Notes: generated by a model not told the origin, from the sequence alone. DNA of 9,995 bases from Nanobdellota archaeon (GCA_018831025.1 JAHJRB010000112.1:1-9995), one strand, 5' to 3'; positions 1-6,942 are shown, numbered from the stretch's first letter. Numbers and translations: made by a program.

Positions 1-1870
1 CATCTGAAACTTCCAATAAATTATGCGGGGGTACATTAGTTGCCATTCCAACCGCAATTCCACTGCTTCCATTTACAAGCAGATTAGGAATCCTAGTTGG
101 CAAGACTATAGGCTCTTTAGTGGAATTATCATAATTAGGAACGAAATCAACTGTTTTTTTCTCTATATCTTTTAATAATTCTTCAGCAATTTTACTCATT
201 CTCGCTTCAGTATTATGATTTACAAAACCATTAGCAACAAAAGAATGACAATTACTATCCACCTTAACTGAAAATACTTCTTTTTCTTGCTTTGTTCTTT
301 CAATTTTGATTATTTGGTCAAAATAAAATTTATTTTTTAAGATACAATCAATAAAATTCTTATCTTCATTTGAAATAATCCCTATTAACTTGTAATAATT
401 CTTCTCTAACAAATTATATCTGTCAAAGTTATTTTTTAATAAGAAAAGATTATCATATTTGACTCTTAAATAACCATTTAAAAAAGGAATAAAATCACTT
501 TTGCTCATTCTTAAAGAATTTAATTTCTTAATATTTCTTAGTTTTTCTTGTTTTCTCTTAGAAAAAAATCCAATGCGTTCATAAAAGTTTTTAATATTTC
601 CATATCCAGAAATAGTTAATTTCAAACAATTAGATCTTTTATCTATTATAGGTTTTCCAGATATAATTCCAAAACTCAAAAGAAGTATTTTAAGTTGTTT
701 AATTAAACTTTCACTTTTAGAATCATAATTAAGATATAAACTTTTTCCACCATGTCTTTCGTCTTTTCTATAAATGACACAACCATCCCCTTCAAATAAA
801 GCAATTAAGAAATTCTTTATATTTTCCTTAGTAGAATTTAAAACAGAAAAGGGAATTATTTTTTCATGAGATTTAAATTGTTTTAATCCAATATTTTCTA
901 AAAATTTAACAACTTTTTGTTCATAAATACTTAATTCTATACAATCTCCTTTAATTTTTCTTTCATATAATTGAATTCCGTTAAATTGAGATAGAATAAT
1001 AGATTTAACTCTGTTATAAAATTTCCTATCTTTATTATTAAATAAAATTTGTTTATTATGAAAACTCCCTTCGCTTACCAATGCTCCGAGTAAAAAAGCA
1101 AGATCATTATTCATTTTCTTTGGAAGTTGAATATCATTTCTAAACCCCTCTCTAGGGAAAGCACATTCTAAGGGTAATGATTTTTCAGAAAATAGATCAT
1201 ATTTTCTATTAATCAAAGGTATGTCTCCTTTTTTTAAATCTTCTAACAATTTCCAAGAAGTTTTCGGTTTAAAGTCAAGTCCTAATTCCCAAGTTAAAAT
1301 AGGATGATTACAAGAACCTTCTAAAAAATATCCAGATTTTGTTTCTATTTTGATTGTTTTATGTTTTCCGGAATTAAAAAATTTAGAAGTTTTATTTTTC
1401 TTTCCTTCGTAAGATAAAACTTTCATATTAATTTTAGTTTCTTTTTTATTAGAAATAGATTTTATAGGCAATATACCTTTATCAGTTAAAATTAAACTAT
1501 CTCCTACTATACAATACCTTTGAGCAGCTGCTGGCTCCCCGCTTTGTCCACCAAAATTACCCTGTCCATCTACAAGCGGGCATAATAATGAAAAAGGCTG
1601 TGCCATCCTTACTAACGCATCATAAACACTCATATCCCCATGCGGATGATAAGAGGAGAGTACTCTACCAACAATATAAGCACTTTTTCTAAATGGTCTG
1701 TTATGAAGTAAATTTAACTTATGCATCGCATATAATATTCTTCTGTGAACTGGCTTTAATCCATCTTTAGCATCGGGAAGCGCTCTAGAAGTAATAACGC
1801 TCATCGCGTAGTCTATGTAACTCTGCTTCAATTCTTCTTCAATTAATTTAATTTGTATTTGTTCTGCCAT
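1..1870 (-). CDS. gyrA: DNA gyrase subunit A, N-terminal part, interrupted by an intein (runs off left edge)
   Basis: GyrA cuts and rejoins DNA in the A2B2 gyrase that supercoils DNA using ATP. The frame is open from the ATG at 1870 to base 2. Seen: a GyrA start with SRALPDAKDGLKPVHRRIL, then YHPHGD, then LVDGQGNFG, then AAAQRY with the catalytic tyrosine at residue 119 (E. coli Tyr122). A 434-aa intein begins at the next codon. The extein resumes at TEARM and continues for 70 residues to the window edge, through a typical GIAVGMATNVPPHN stretch. The rest of the tower, coiled-coil and C-terminal beta-pinwheel lies outside the window. The start is one base after the gyrB stop (TAA-G-ATG), with no separate promoter, so the two subunits are co-transcribed and probably translationally coupled. 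Archaeal gyrase is generally held to be bacterial in origin. Confidence 0.96.
   Translation of the reverse strand, partial: MAEQIQIKLIEEELKQSYIDYAMSVITSRALPDAKDGLKPVHRRILYAMHKLNLLHNRPFRKSAYIVGRVLSSYHPHGDMSVYDALVRMAQPFSLLCPLVDGQGNFGGQSGEPAAAQRYCIVGDSLILTDKGILPIKSISNKKETKINMKVLSYEGKKNKTSKFFNSGKHKTIKIETKSGYFLEGSCNHPILTWELGLDFKPKTSWKLLEDLKKGDIPLINRKYDLFSEKSLPLECAFPREGFRNDIQLPKKMNNDLAFLLGALVSEGSFHNKQILFNNKDRKFYNRVKSIILSQFNGIQLYERKIKGDCIELSIYEQKVVKFLENIGLKQFKSHEKIIPFSVLNSTKENIKNFLIALFEGDGCVIYRKDERHGGKSLYLNYDSKSESLIKQLKILLLSFGIISGKPIIDKRSNCLKLTISGYGNIKNFYERIGFFSKRKQEKLRNIKKLNSLRMSKSDFIPFLNGYLRVKYDNLFLLKNNFDRYNLLEKNYYKLIGIISNEDKNFIDCILKNKFYFDQIIKIERTKQEKEVFSVKVDSNCHSFVANGFVNHNTEARMSKIAEELLKDIEKKTVDFVPNYDNSTKEPIVLPTRIPNLLVNGSSGIAVGMATNVPPHNLLEVSD
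212..1513 (-). mobile_element. GyrA intein with LAGLIDADG homing endonuclease (434 aa)
   Basis: This is an in-frame protein intron that excises itself from GyrA. It starts with Cys (CIVGDSLIL, block A) and has a block-B GSCNHPIL with His at about intein residue 70. It ends VNHN before Thr, giving the penultimate His, terminal Asn and +1 Thr needed for splicing. The middle holds two LAGLIDADG (DOD) motifs, LAFLLGALVSEGSF near residues 138-151 and FLIALFEGDGCV near 235-246. Both keep their acidic residue (Glu and Asp), so the endonuclease may be active. The RY/TE insertion point is the one known from mycobacterial GyrA inteins. I checked that the frame is uninterrupted. Base composition matches the surrounding AT-rich genome, so composition gives no sign of recent arrival. 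Confidence 0.95.
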
Positions 1871-1871
1871 C

Positions 1872-4800
1872 TTAAATATCCAAATTTCTTACATCTCTAG
1901 AATGTTTTATGATAAACTCTTTTCTAGGAATAACTTCTTCTCCCATTAAAACACTAAACATCTGATCTGCTAAAGTAGCATCTTCAATTGTAATTTGTTT
2001 TAAATATCTATTCTCAGGATTTAGGGTTGTTTCCCATAATTGCTCAGGATTCATTTCTCCAAGACCTTTATATCTTTGTACATAACAACCATCCTTTCCA
2101 ATTTTTTCAATAACTTCATCTCTTTGTTCTTCATTATAAGAGTAATATTCTTTTTTATTCTTAGTAACCTTATACAATGGAGGCATAGCCAAATAAATAT
2201 AGCCATTAGTGATTAGCTCAGGCATCCATCTATAAAAAAATGTTAATAATAAACAGGAAATATGTGCACCATCTGTATCAGCATCACTCATAATTACAAT
2301 TTTATGATACCTTACCTTACTAACATCAAATTCTTCTCCAATCCCCGCCCCTATAGTTAATATTACAGGTTGTAATTTTTCATTTCCAAATATCTTATCA
2401 ATTCTAGCTTTCTCCACATTTAACATTTTTCCCCAAAGCGGTAATATAGCCTGGAACTTTCTATCTCTTCCCATGATTGCACTATTATGTACAAAAATTC
2501 CAGAAGATAAGGCAAAATTATGGGTATTTGGAACTTCAATATCATAAACATCCATTCTTTCATTTAATCTAATAATTTTTTTTATCTTATGGTTATAATT
2601 CTTAACTGCGTCTAACATAGCAACAGAGTTATTTGAAAAAAATCTCTTAATGAATGTATCAAGTCTTAATAAGTTTTTATTCTTGGACTCAATTCTAATT
2701 TTATCATAGTTCTCAAGTTTATTCTTATCATATAATTCCTTCAATAATTCAATGGTATTTTTAAAATAAGTTTTATTATAAGCCTTTTTTCTTTTCTCTC
2801 TAAATTCTTTTGTCCATTGCTGTGTTGTTTTTTTGCTTCTCCATTCTAACAGTTTAGGATTTTTCCATTGTTTTTTTGATTTTTCAGAATACTCTATTTT
2901 TTTCTCTGGATTTTCTTCAAAATAGTTCTTTACTTTTTCTGCTTGTTTTTTTCTATTTTCATTTTTACTCCAATATTTTCTTTGTTCTATATTTAATGTT
3001 CTATTGTTTCTATCTCTATATTCTTTATTTGAATTATAAAACTCCAAAAATTTATTTTTCATGTATTCCTTATATTCTAAATCTTCCCATTGTTTCTTAG
3101 CTTGTTCAGATAAGATCATTTTAGTTTCAGGCATTTTCATTCTTTTGCTCATCATTTCTCTAAATCCTTTAGTTCTTCTCAGTTTTCTTAACTTATCTTG
3201 AACATCTTTTCTAAGAAGTGTTTTATGAACATGTTCTGTATGGTACTTCATATGGTCTTTACCATCTATTCTTATTAAGTTATCAGGATTATTATTCAAC
3301 TTATTAAAGTCAATATGGTGTTTTTGATTCCCAAAAGTTTCTGTATAGATTCCTTTTCTTAAATTAAACTGATCTGCTAATGAATGAGTAAATATCCATC
3401 GATGTGTAAGAGGATTTAATACCATTTCATATCCACCAATAGTAACTCCATTCTTCCCTTTCTCTGATAATTTTCTATTTATAGGCATCAAAGAATCTGA
3501 ATTGAAAAGTTTGATTGCATTTTTATAACTCCCATTTCTTAACATGAATTTATGGTTGGGTGTACAAATAATTTCTTCATTATTATCAAGAGTTATTTTT
3601 ATTACTTCAACATTTCTTTTAGTAATCCTAGGATTTTTAATCTCTCCTATTCCAATATTTCCATTTTTTAAAATAGTATAACAATAATTTTTATTTCCTT
3701 GTTTATTTTCTTTAACTAATTCTTTAAAACTCAAATGTCTTCCATCTGCTAAAGCAATTTTTGTATCTCCAGAAAAGCATCCGCCAGCACTATCTCCCTC
3801 AACAATAAATACTTCTGCCTTACTCGGATCTCTCTCCTGACAATCAGCTAATTTTCCAGGTAAACTTCCAGAATCAAGAACATTTTTTCTTCTTGTTAAT
3901 TCCCTAGCTTTCCTAGCAGCTTCTCTAGCTTTAGCAGCACTAATAGTTTTAGAAATGATTAATTTAGCAACAGCAGGATTTTCTTCAAAGAATGTATTTA
4001 ATTTTTCATAAACAATACTATCTACTAACCCTCTAACATCTGAATTTCCTAATTTAGTTTTAGTCTGTCCCTCAAACTGGGGCTCAGGAACTTTAACAGA
4101 GATAACAGCAGTTAATCCCTCTCTAGTATCCTCTCCACTTAAACTTAACTTCTCCTTATTATTATTTTTTTTAATATAATTATTAATAGCTCTAACTAAG
4201 GCCGTATTAAAACCAGTTAGATGAGTTCCGCCTTCAATAGTATTTATTGTGTTAACAAAACTGAAAATTCTTTCATTATAACTTTCATTATATTGCATAG
4301 CTATATCAATCTCTATGCTGTCATGTTTTTTCTCAATGTTAATCACTTCATGTAGCGGATTCTTACTTTTATTCATATCCTCAACAAATCTTTTCAATCC
4401 TTCAGGATAGCAAAACTTTAAACTTTTCCCAACCCTATCATCAATAATCTCAATATTAACTCCTTTATTTAGATAAGCAAGTTCTTTTAATCTGTTAGCT
4501 AATATCTCCAAACTAAAACCAGAAGTATAAGTAAAAATACTTTGATTAGGCAAGAATGTTATCTTAGTTCCTGTTTCCTCTGTATTCCCTTTTTCTTCTA
4601 AAGCATTAACAGGATCTCCATTCTCATACCTTTGAGAATAAACTTTTCCATCTCTTTTAACTTCAATTTCCAACCAAGCACTAAGTGCATTAGTTACTGA
4701 AATTCCGACACCATGCAACCCTCCAGAAACTTGATATGTTTTCTTATCAAATTTACCTCCCGCATGTAATTTAGTAAGCACAATCTCTACTGCAGATTTA

Positions 4801-5060
4801 CCATATTGTTTATGTACATCTGTTGGAATTCCTCTTCCATCATCTTCTACACTACAACTTCCATCAGAATTAATTTTAACTTTAATCTCTTTACAATAGC
4901 CTGCTAAAGCTTCATCCACACTATTATCAACAGCCTCATAAACAAGGTGGTGATATCCCCTCTCTCCTATGTCTCCTATATACATACTCGGAATCTTCCT
5001 GACTGCTGCTAATCCTTCCATTACTTTTATACTATCTGCATCATATTTTCCTTCTGTCAT
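1872..5060 (-). CDS. gyrB: DNA gyrase subunit B, interrupted by an intein
   Basis: GyrB is the ATPase and TOPRIM subunit of gyrase. The precursor is 1062 aa. Removing the 432-aa intein leaves about 630 aa, a normal short-form GyrB length. Seen: a GHKL ATPase with EAVDNSVDE (Glu42 and Asn46, the same numbers as E. coli), DDGRGIP, GGLHGVG and the QTK loop. TOPRIM follows with EGDSAGG (residues 421-427) and DADTDG (Asp926, 928 and 930 in precursor numbering), then the C-terminal YKGLGEMNPEQLW. The frame is open to a TTG at 5072. I chose ATG 5060 because a GGAG Shine-Dalgarno sits six bases before it and overlaps that TTG, and because it gives the usual N-terminus. gyrA follows after one base. 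Confidence 0.97.
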   Translation of the reverse strand: MTEGKYDADSIKVMEGLAAVRKIPSMYIGDIGERGYHHLVYEAVDNSVDEALAGYCKEIKVKINSDGSCSVEDDGRGIPTDVHKQYGKSAVEIVLTKLHAGGKFDKKTYQVSGGLHGVGISVTNALSAWLEIEVKRDGKVYSQRYENGDPVNALEEKGNTEETGTKITFLPNQSIFTYTSGFSLEILANRLKELAYLNKGVNIEIIDDRVGKSLKFCYPEGLKRFVEDMNKSKNPLHEVINIEKKHDSIEIDIAMQYNESYNERIFSFVNTINTIEGGTHLTGFNTALVRAINNYIKKNNNKEKLSLSGEDTREGLTAVISVKVPEPQFEGQTKTKLGNSDVRGLVDSIVYEKLNTFFEENPAVAKLIISKTISAAKAREAARKARELTRRKNVLDSGSLPGKLADCQERDPSKAEVFIVEGDSAGGCFSGDTKIALADGRHLSFKELVKENKQGNKNYCYTILKNGNIGIGEIKNPRITKRNVEVIKITLDNNEEIICTPNHKFMLRNGSYKNAIKLFNSDSLMPINRKLSEKGKNGVTIGGYEMVLNPLTHRWIFTHSLADQFNLRKGIYTETFGNQKHHIDFNKLNNNPDNLIRIDGKDHMKYHTEHVHKTLLRKDVQDKLRKLRRTKGFREMMSKRMKMPETKMILSEQAKKQWEDLEYKEYMKNKFLEFYNSNKEYRDRNNRTLNIEQRKYWSKNENRKKQAEKVKNYFEENPEKKIEYSEKSKKQWKNPKLLEWRSKKTTQQWTKEFREKRKKAYNKTYFKNTIELLKELYDKNKLENYDKIRIESKNKNLLRLDTFIKRFFSNNSVAMLDAVKNYNHKIKKIIRLNERMDVYDIEVPNTHNFALSSGIFVHNSAIMGRDRKFQAILPLWGKMLNVEKARIDKIFGNEKLQPVILTIGAGIGEEFDVSKVRYHKIVIMSDADTDGAHISCLLLTFFYRWMPELITNGYIYLAMPPLYKVTKNKKEYYSYNEEQRDEVIEKIGKDGCYVQRYKGLGEMNPEQLWETTLNPENRYLKQITIEDATLADQMFSVLMGEEVIPRKEFIIKHSRDVRNLDI
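2484..3779 (-). mobile_element. GyrB intein with HNH homing endonuclease (432 aa)
   Basis: The intein lies at precursor residues 428-859, directly after EGDSAGG, and is followed by extein Ser. It begins CFSGDTKIALADGR (block A, Cys1), has TPNHKF (block B), and ends VYDIEVPNTHNFAL...GIFVHN (blocks F and G, with His-Asn). The insert is not LAGLIDADG. It has HHIDFNKLNNNPDNL at 581-595, an HNH nuclease signature, then a Lys/Trp-rich stretch of degenerate repeats. The Synechocystis GyrB intein is the known precedent: it has the same insertion site, near-identical block A and, from memory, is the classical HNH-type intein. All splicing residues and HNH ligands visible here are intact, so splicing and homing both look possible. 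Composition matches the host. Confidence 0.94.
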
Positions 5061-5061
5061 C

Positions 5062-5154
5062 TTATTCTCCAATTTTATATTTCATACATCTAGGAACAAA
5101 AAGGTTTTCTATTCTTTCATTACTTTCAGCCGTGTAACTAGATTTCTCAACCAT
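5062..5154 (-). CDS. possible 30-aa leader ORF upstream of gyrB
   Basis: An ATG at 5154 opens a 30-codon frame (MVEKSSYTAESNERIENLF...) ending in TAA at 5062-5064. One base separates that stop from the gyrB ATG, the same TAA-G-ATG junction that links gyrB to gyrA. The gyrB Shine-Dalgarno lies within its last codons, so its translation could affect initiation at gyrB. I recognise no family; the peptide is polar, with one Cys and no membrane segment. TATA-like boxes lie 20-50 bp upstream. It could equally be a chance frame in a roughly 90-base untranslated leader, since 30 codons is short for an AT-rich genome. Confidence 0.4.
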   Translation of the reverse strand: MVEKSSYTAESNERIENLFVPRCMKYKIGE

Positions 5155-5171
5155 TTTTTAATAACCTTAGA

Positions 5172-5181
5172 GGTATATAAC
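5172..5181 (-). promoter_or_regulatory. putative TATA box for the gyrB-gyrA operon
   Basis: Read on the minus strand the site is GTTATATACC. A start about 25-27 bp downstream would fall near 5150, leaving a leader of about 90 bases before gyrB. A second candidate, TTTTTAAATG at about 5199-5208, would start transcription near 5176 and would include the whole 30-codon ORF. The sequence does not decide between them. Confidence 0.45.
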
Positions 5182-5231
5182 AAAAAAACAAACATCCATT
5201 TAAAAACCTTTCCTAAGCCAAAACCCACGAA

Positions 5232-5262
5232 TTTTGGCACTACAAGCCTTGTAGTGGCAAAA
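5232..5262. repeat. inverted repeat between divergent promoters
   Basis: CACTACAA (5238-5245) and TTGTAGTG (5249-5256) are perfect inverted copies separated by three bases. One mismatch follows, then five further pairs (TTTTG with CAAAA). The element is clearly GC-richer than the surrounding DNA. It lies between the gyrB TATA candidates on the left and the PIN-gene TATA box on the right. No gene ends here, so a terminator role is unlikely. A regulator operator, or a hairpin extruded under supercoiling, is a guess. A second small palindrome, AAAAGCTTTT, follows at 5261-5270. Confidence 0.6.
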
Positions 5263-5290
5263 AAGCTTTTAAAATCAACCCTTTTTTAGA

Positions 5291-5303
5291 AAAGTATATA
5301 AAG
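5291..5303 (+). promoter_or_regulatory. TATA box for the PIN-rpo7-ribosomal protein operon
   Basis: AAAGTATATAAAG has its TATATA at 5295-5300, about 31 bp before the ATG at 5329. A start 25-27 bp downstream gives a leader of only a few bases. This is the only good archaeal promoter upstream of the tightly packed genes to 7150. Confidence 0.6.
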
Positions 5304-5328
5304 GAGAAACTTAAAAATTACAATTTAG

Positions 5329-5679
5329 ATGAAAGTAGTACTAGATACTAATTTTCTTATCTCAGTGCTTAAATTCAAGATAGATTTCCTATCTGAATTG
5401 CAAGGAGAAGAACTTTATATAGTTGATAAAACAAAAAACGAGTTGGAAAAACTTATAAAGGGTGAAAAAGGCAAAGATAAAGAGAGAGCTAAAATAATTT
5501 TACAGTTAATAGATAAAAACAAAATAAAACAAATAAGTTCAAAAAAGGAAGATAGTGTTGATGCAACCCTAGCAAAATTAAAAGGATATATTATTGCAAC
5601 ACAAGATAAAGAACTTAAAAAAAGAATTAGAGGAAAAAAACTAATAATAAGAGCTAAAAAAAAATTAGAAATAAGATAA
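5329..5679 (+). CDS. PIN-domain nuclease, archaeal Fcf1/VapC9-like
   Basis: This 116-aa protein is a complete PIN domain, an Mg-dependent endoribonuclease fold. The four acidic positions are visible: Asp6 in VVLDTNFLI, Glu38 in KNELEKL, Asp78 in SVDATLAK and Asp93 in ATQDKELKKRI. The last motif and the basic tail resemble the archaeal PIN proteins related to eukaryotic Fcf1/Utp24, which cleaves pre-rRNA. In many archaea such a gene lies next to rpo7 and translation genes, as here, so a role in rRNA processing is more likely than a toxin role. No antitoxin-like gene is adjacent, although a 50-aa ORF follows two bases later. The specific RNA substrate cannot be read from the sequence. Confidence 0.88.
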   Translation: MKVVLDTNFLISVLKFKIDFLSELQGEELYIVDKTKNELEKLIKGEKGKDKERAKIILQLIDKNKIKQISSKKEDSVDATLAKLKGYIIATQDKELKKRIRGKKLIIRAKKKLEIR

Positions 5680-5681
5680 AA

Positions 5682-5834
5682 ATGTCAGAAAAAGAATATC
5701 CACTCATAGTTCGCCAATTAGAACCTGAAGAAGTAGATGAACTATTAGCCAGAAGTCAAGAATCTAAAATTAGAAATCCAAGATTTCAACTTTATAGAAT
5801 AGATCCAAGAACTGGAGAAAATATATCATATTGA
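5682..5834 (+). CDS. unrecognised 50-aa protein between PIN nuclease and Rpo7
   Basis: The ORF starts two bases after the PIN stop and ends seven bases before rpo7, filling the gap exactly as an operon gene would. The protein begins MSEKEYPLIVRQLEPEEVDE and ends in a Pro/Arg-rich segment, PRFQLYRIDPRTGENISY. The first half is acidic and predicted helical; the second half has the look of a short folded or binding tail. There is no Cys, zinc motif, signal peptide or membrane segment. I do not recognise the family. Its position suggests a link to rRNA processing or transcription. A small antitoxin partner of the PIN protein is an alternative but lacks support. Confidence 0.68.
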   Translation: MSEKEYPLIVRQLEPEEVDELLARSQESKIRNPRFQLYRIDPRTGENISY

Positions 5835-5841
5835 GAATAAA

Positions 5842-6396
5842 ATGTTTTACGAACTAGAAATGCAAGATTATGTAAGGTTGCCACCAAGCAACTTTAGAGA
5901 TGATTTAAAAAAAGCAATTAAAGAAAGATTAAATCAAAGATACGAAAGTTATATTGATAAAGATCATGGAATAGTAATTGCTGTTAAAGAAATCGTCGAT
6001 ATTGGAGAAGGAATAATAGTTCCAGGAGATGGTGCAGCTTACTATGATGTTAAATTTAAATTAATTAGTTTTAAACCAGAAATTCAGGAAGTTGTTCACG
6101 GTATGGTTACAGATATAACTGAATTTGGTGTTTTCTTAAATATTGGAGCTATAGATGGAATGATTCATATTTCTCAAACAATGGATGACTTCGTCAGCTT
6201 TAGTAAAATGGGAGTCTTAACAGGAAAAGAATCTAAAAGAGTTTTAAAATCAAAAGATAAATGTAAAGCAAGAATCGTCGCTGTTAGCTACAAAGATATT
6301 AACAATCCAAAGATTGGTTTAACTATGCGACAATCAGGATTAGGAAATTTAAAATGGATTGAAGAAGACAATGAAAAAAACAAGGAGGAAAAGTAA
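5842..6396 (+). CDS. rpo7: DNA-directed RNA polymerase subunit Rpo7 (RpoE')
   Basis: Rpo7 is the archaeal counterpart of Rpb7. With Rpo4 it forms the polymerase stalk, which binds nascent RNA and helps open DNA and terminate transcription. At 184 aa it has the family's usual length. The N-terminal domain starts MFYELEMQDYVRLPP. An S1 RNA-binding domain starts near residue 84, with VVHGMVTDITEFGVFLNIG and then DGMIHISQ. The C-terminus is a short Lys/Glu tail. The start is the first Met after the preceding stop (seven-base gap), with a weak GAG upstream. rpo4 is not in the window. The PIN-rpo7-spt4-rps24e-rps27ae order is a widespread archaeal arrangement. Confidence 0.97.
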   Translation: MFYELEMQDYVRLPPSNFRDDLKKAIKERLNQRYESYIDKDHGIVIAVKEIVDIGEGIIVPGDGAAYYDVKFKLISFKPEIQEVVHGMVTDITEFGVFLNIGAIDGMIHISQTMDDFVSFSKMGVLTGKESKRVLKSKDKCKARIVAVSYKDINNPKIGLTMRQSGLGNLKWIEEDNEKNKEEK

Positions 6397-6397
6397 G

Positions 6398-6422
6398 CAC
6401 CGCTTTTGGTGAAGCTTTTTTT
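6398..6422 (+). terminator. weak hairpin plus T-tract after rpo7
   Basis: CACC (6398-6401) can pair with GGTG (6408-6411) around a six-base loop, and seven T residues follow at 6416-6422. A four-pair stem is weak, and the downstream genes have no clear promoter of their own, so at most this would attenuate. It may be chance. Confidence 0.22.
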
Positions 6423-6433
6423 AAAAGGTTCGG

Positions 6434-6619
6434 ATGAAAAGAAAAGTATGTAAAAAATGTAAACTCTTTGTAAAAGGTAATATCTGTCCAATTTGTAACG
6501 GTTCTGATTTTTCAGAAAACTGGCAAGGTAGAGTTTATATTTTAGATCCTACCAAATCAGAAATAGCAAAAAAAATGGAAATAGAAGCAAAAGGAGAATA
6601 CGCAGTTAAAGCAAGATGA
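6434..6619 (+). CDS. spt4: transcription elongation factor Spt4 (RpoE'')
   Basis: This 61-aa protein is archaeal Spt4, the small zinc protein that pairs with Spt5 and binds the polymerase clamp to keep it processive. Its zinc ribbon is complete, with Cys6-x2-Cys9 and Cys18-x2-Cys21. It is followed by the family pattern NWQGRVYILDP.KSEIAKKM and a C-terminal GEYAVKAR. Length is normal. The start lies 37 bases after rpo7, and no Shine-Dalgarno is seen. The stop overlaps the next start (ATGA), so rps24e is probably translationally coupled to it. The spt5 partner is not in the window. Confidence 0.95.
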   Translation: MKRKVCKKCKLFVKGNICPICNGSDFSENWQGRVYILDPTKSEIAKKMEIEAKGEYAVKAR

Positions 6620-6942
6620 AAATCCTAAAAACTAAAGAATTATCTTTATTAAAAAGAAAAAGAATAACAGCTGAAATAGAACATTTTAAAAAACCAACAA
6701 TAAGGAAAAGCGAAGTGTTGAAAAGTTTAGCAGCTGAATTAAAAACACCTGAAGAAAACATCAGCATTCTACATGTTTATCCTCATTACGGAAGAGAAAA
6801 AGCAAAAATAATCGCAAATGTTTACGAAAAAAAAGAAGATTTAGAAAGATTCGAAAAAATTAATAAAAGAAAGAAAAAAGGAGATAAAAAAGAAGCTGCT
6901 CAAAAACAAGAAGCTCCTAAACCGGAGGAAAAGAAAGAGTAA
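6616..6942 (+). CDS. rps24e: 30S ribosomal protein S24e
   Basis: S24e is an archaeal/eukaryotic-type protein of the small ribosomal subunit. The 108-aa sequence has the family core: an N-terminal strand ending LLKRKRITAEIEHFKKPT, a helix with RKSEVLKSLAAEL, then HVYPHYGREKAKIIANVYE, and the KKEDLERFEK helix. The last 25 or so residues are a low-complexity Lys/Glu/Ala/Pro tail that goes beyond the compact core. Its ATG overlaps the TGA of spt4 by four bases. The GGAG about 20 bases upstream is too far away to place the ribosome, so coupling is the likely start mechanism. Confidence 0.95.
   Translation: MKILKTKELSLLKRKRITAEIEHFKKPTIRKSEVLKSLAAELKTPEENISILHVYPHYGREKAKIIANVYEKKEDLERFEKINKRKKKGDKKEAAQKQEAPKPEEKKE

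Noticed and set aside
2876..3100. Plus-strand 74-codon frame rich in Phe and Leu
   Set aside because: It is the antisense of the Lys/Glu-rich part of the GyrB intein; poly-Phe/Leu is the usual shadow of AAA/GAA codons.
5061..5072. TTG at 5072 as the gyrB start
   Set aside because: The TTG overlaps the GGAG that precedes ATG 5060 at a good distance, and only the ATG gives the standard GyrB N-terminus with Glu42 and Asn46.
4969..5289. Plus-strand 106-codon frame over the gyrB start and intergenic region
   Set aside because: It is antisense to the GyrB N-terminus, runs through both promoter regions, and has no family resemblance.
5329..5834. PIN gene plus 50-aa ORF as a VapBC toxin-antitoxin pair
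   Set aside because: In VapBC the antitoxin normally comes first and has a DNA-binding motif. Here the small gene is second, has none, and the PIN protein resembles the Fcf1-like type found beside rpo7.
6383..6390. GGAGG near the end of rpo7 (also GGAGG near the end of rps24e) as Shine-Dalgarno sites
   Set aside because: They lie 45 and about 37 bases before the next starts and are explained by Glu/Lys codons in the charged tails.
6288..6491. Minus-strand 67-codon frame
   Set aside because: It is antisense to the end of rpo7 and the start of spt4, both certain.
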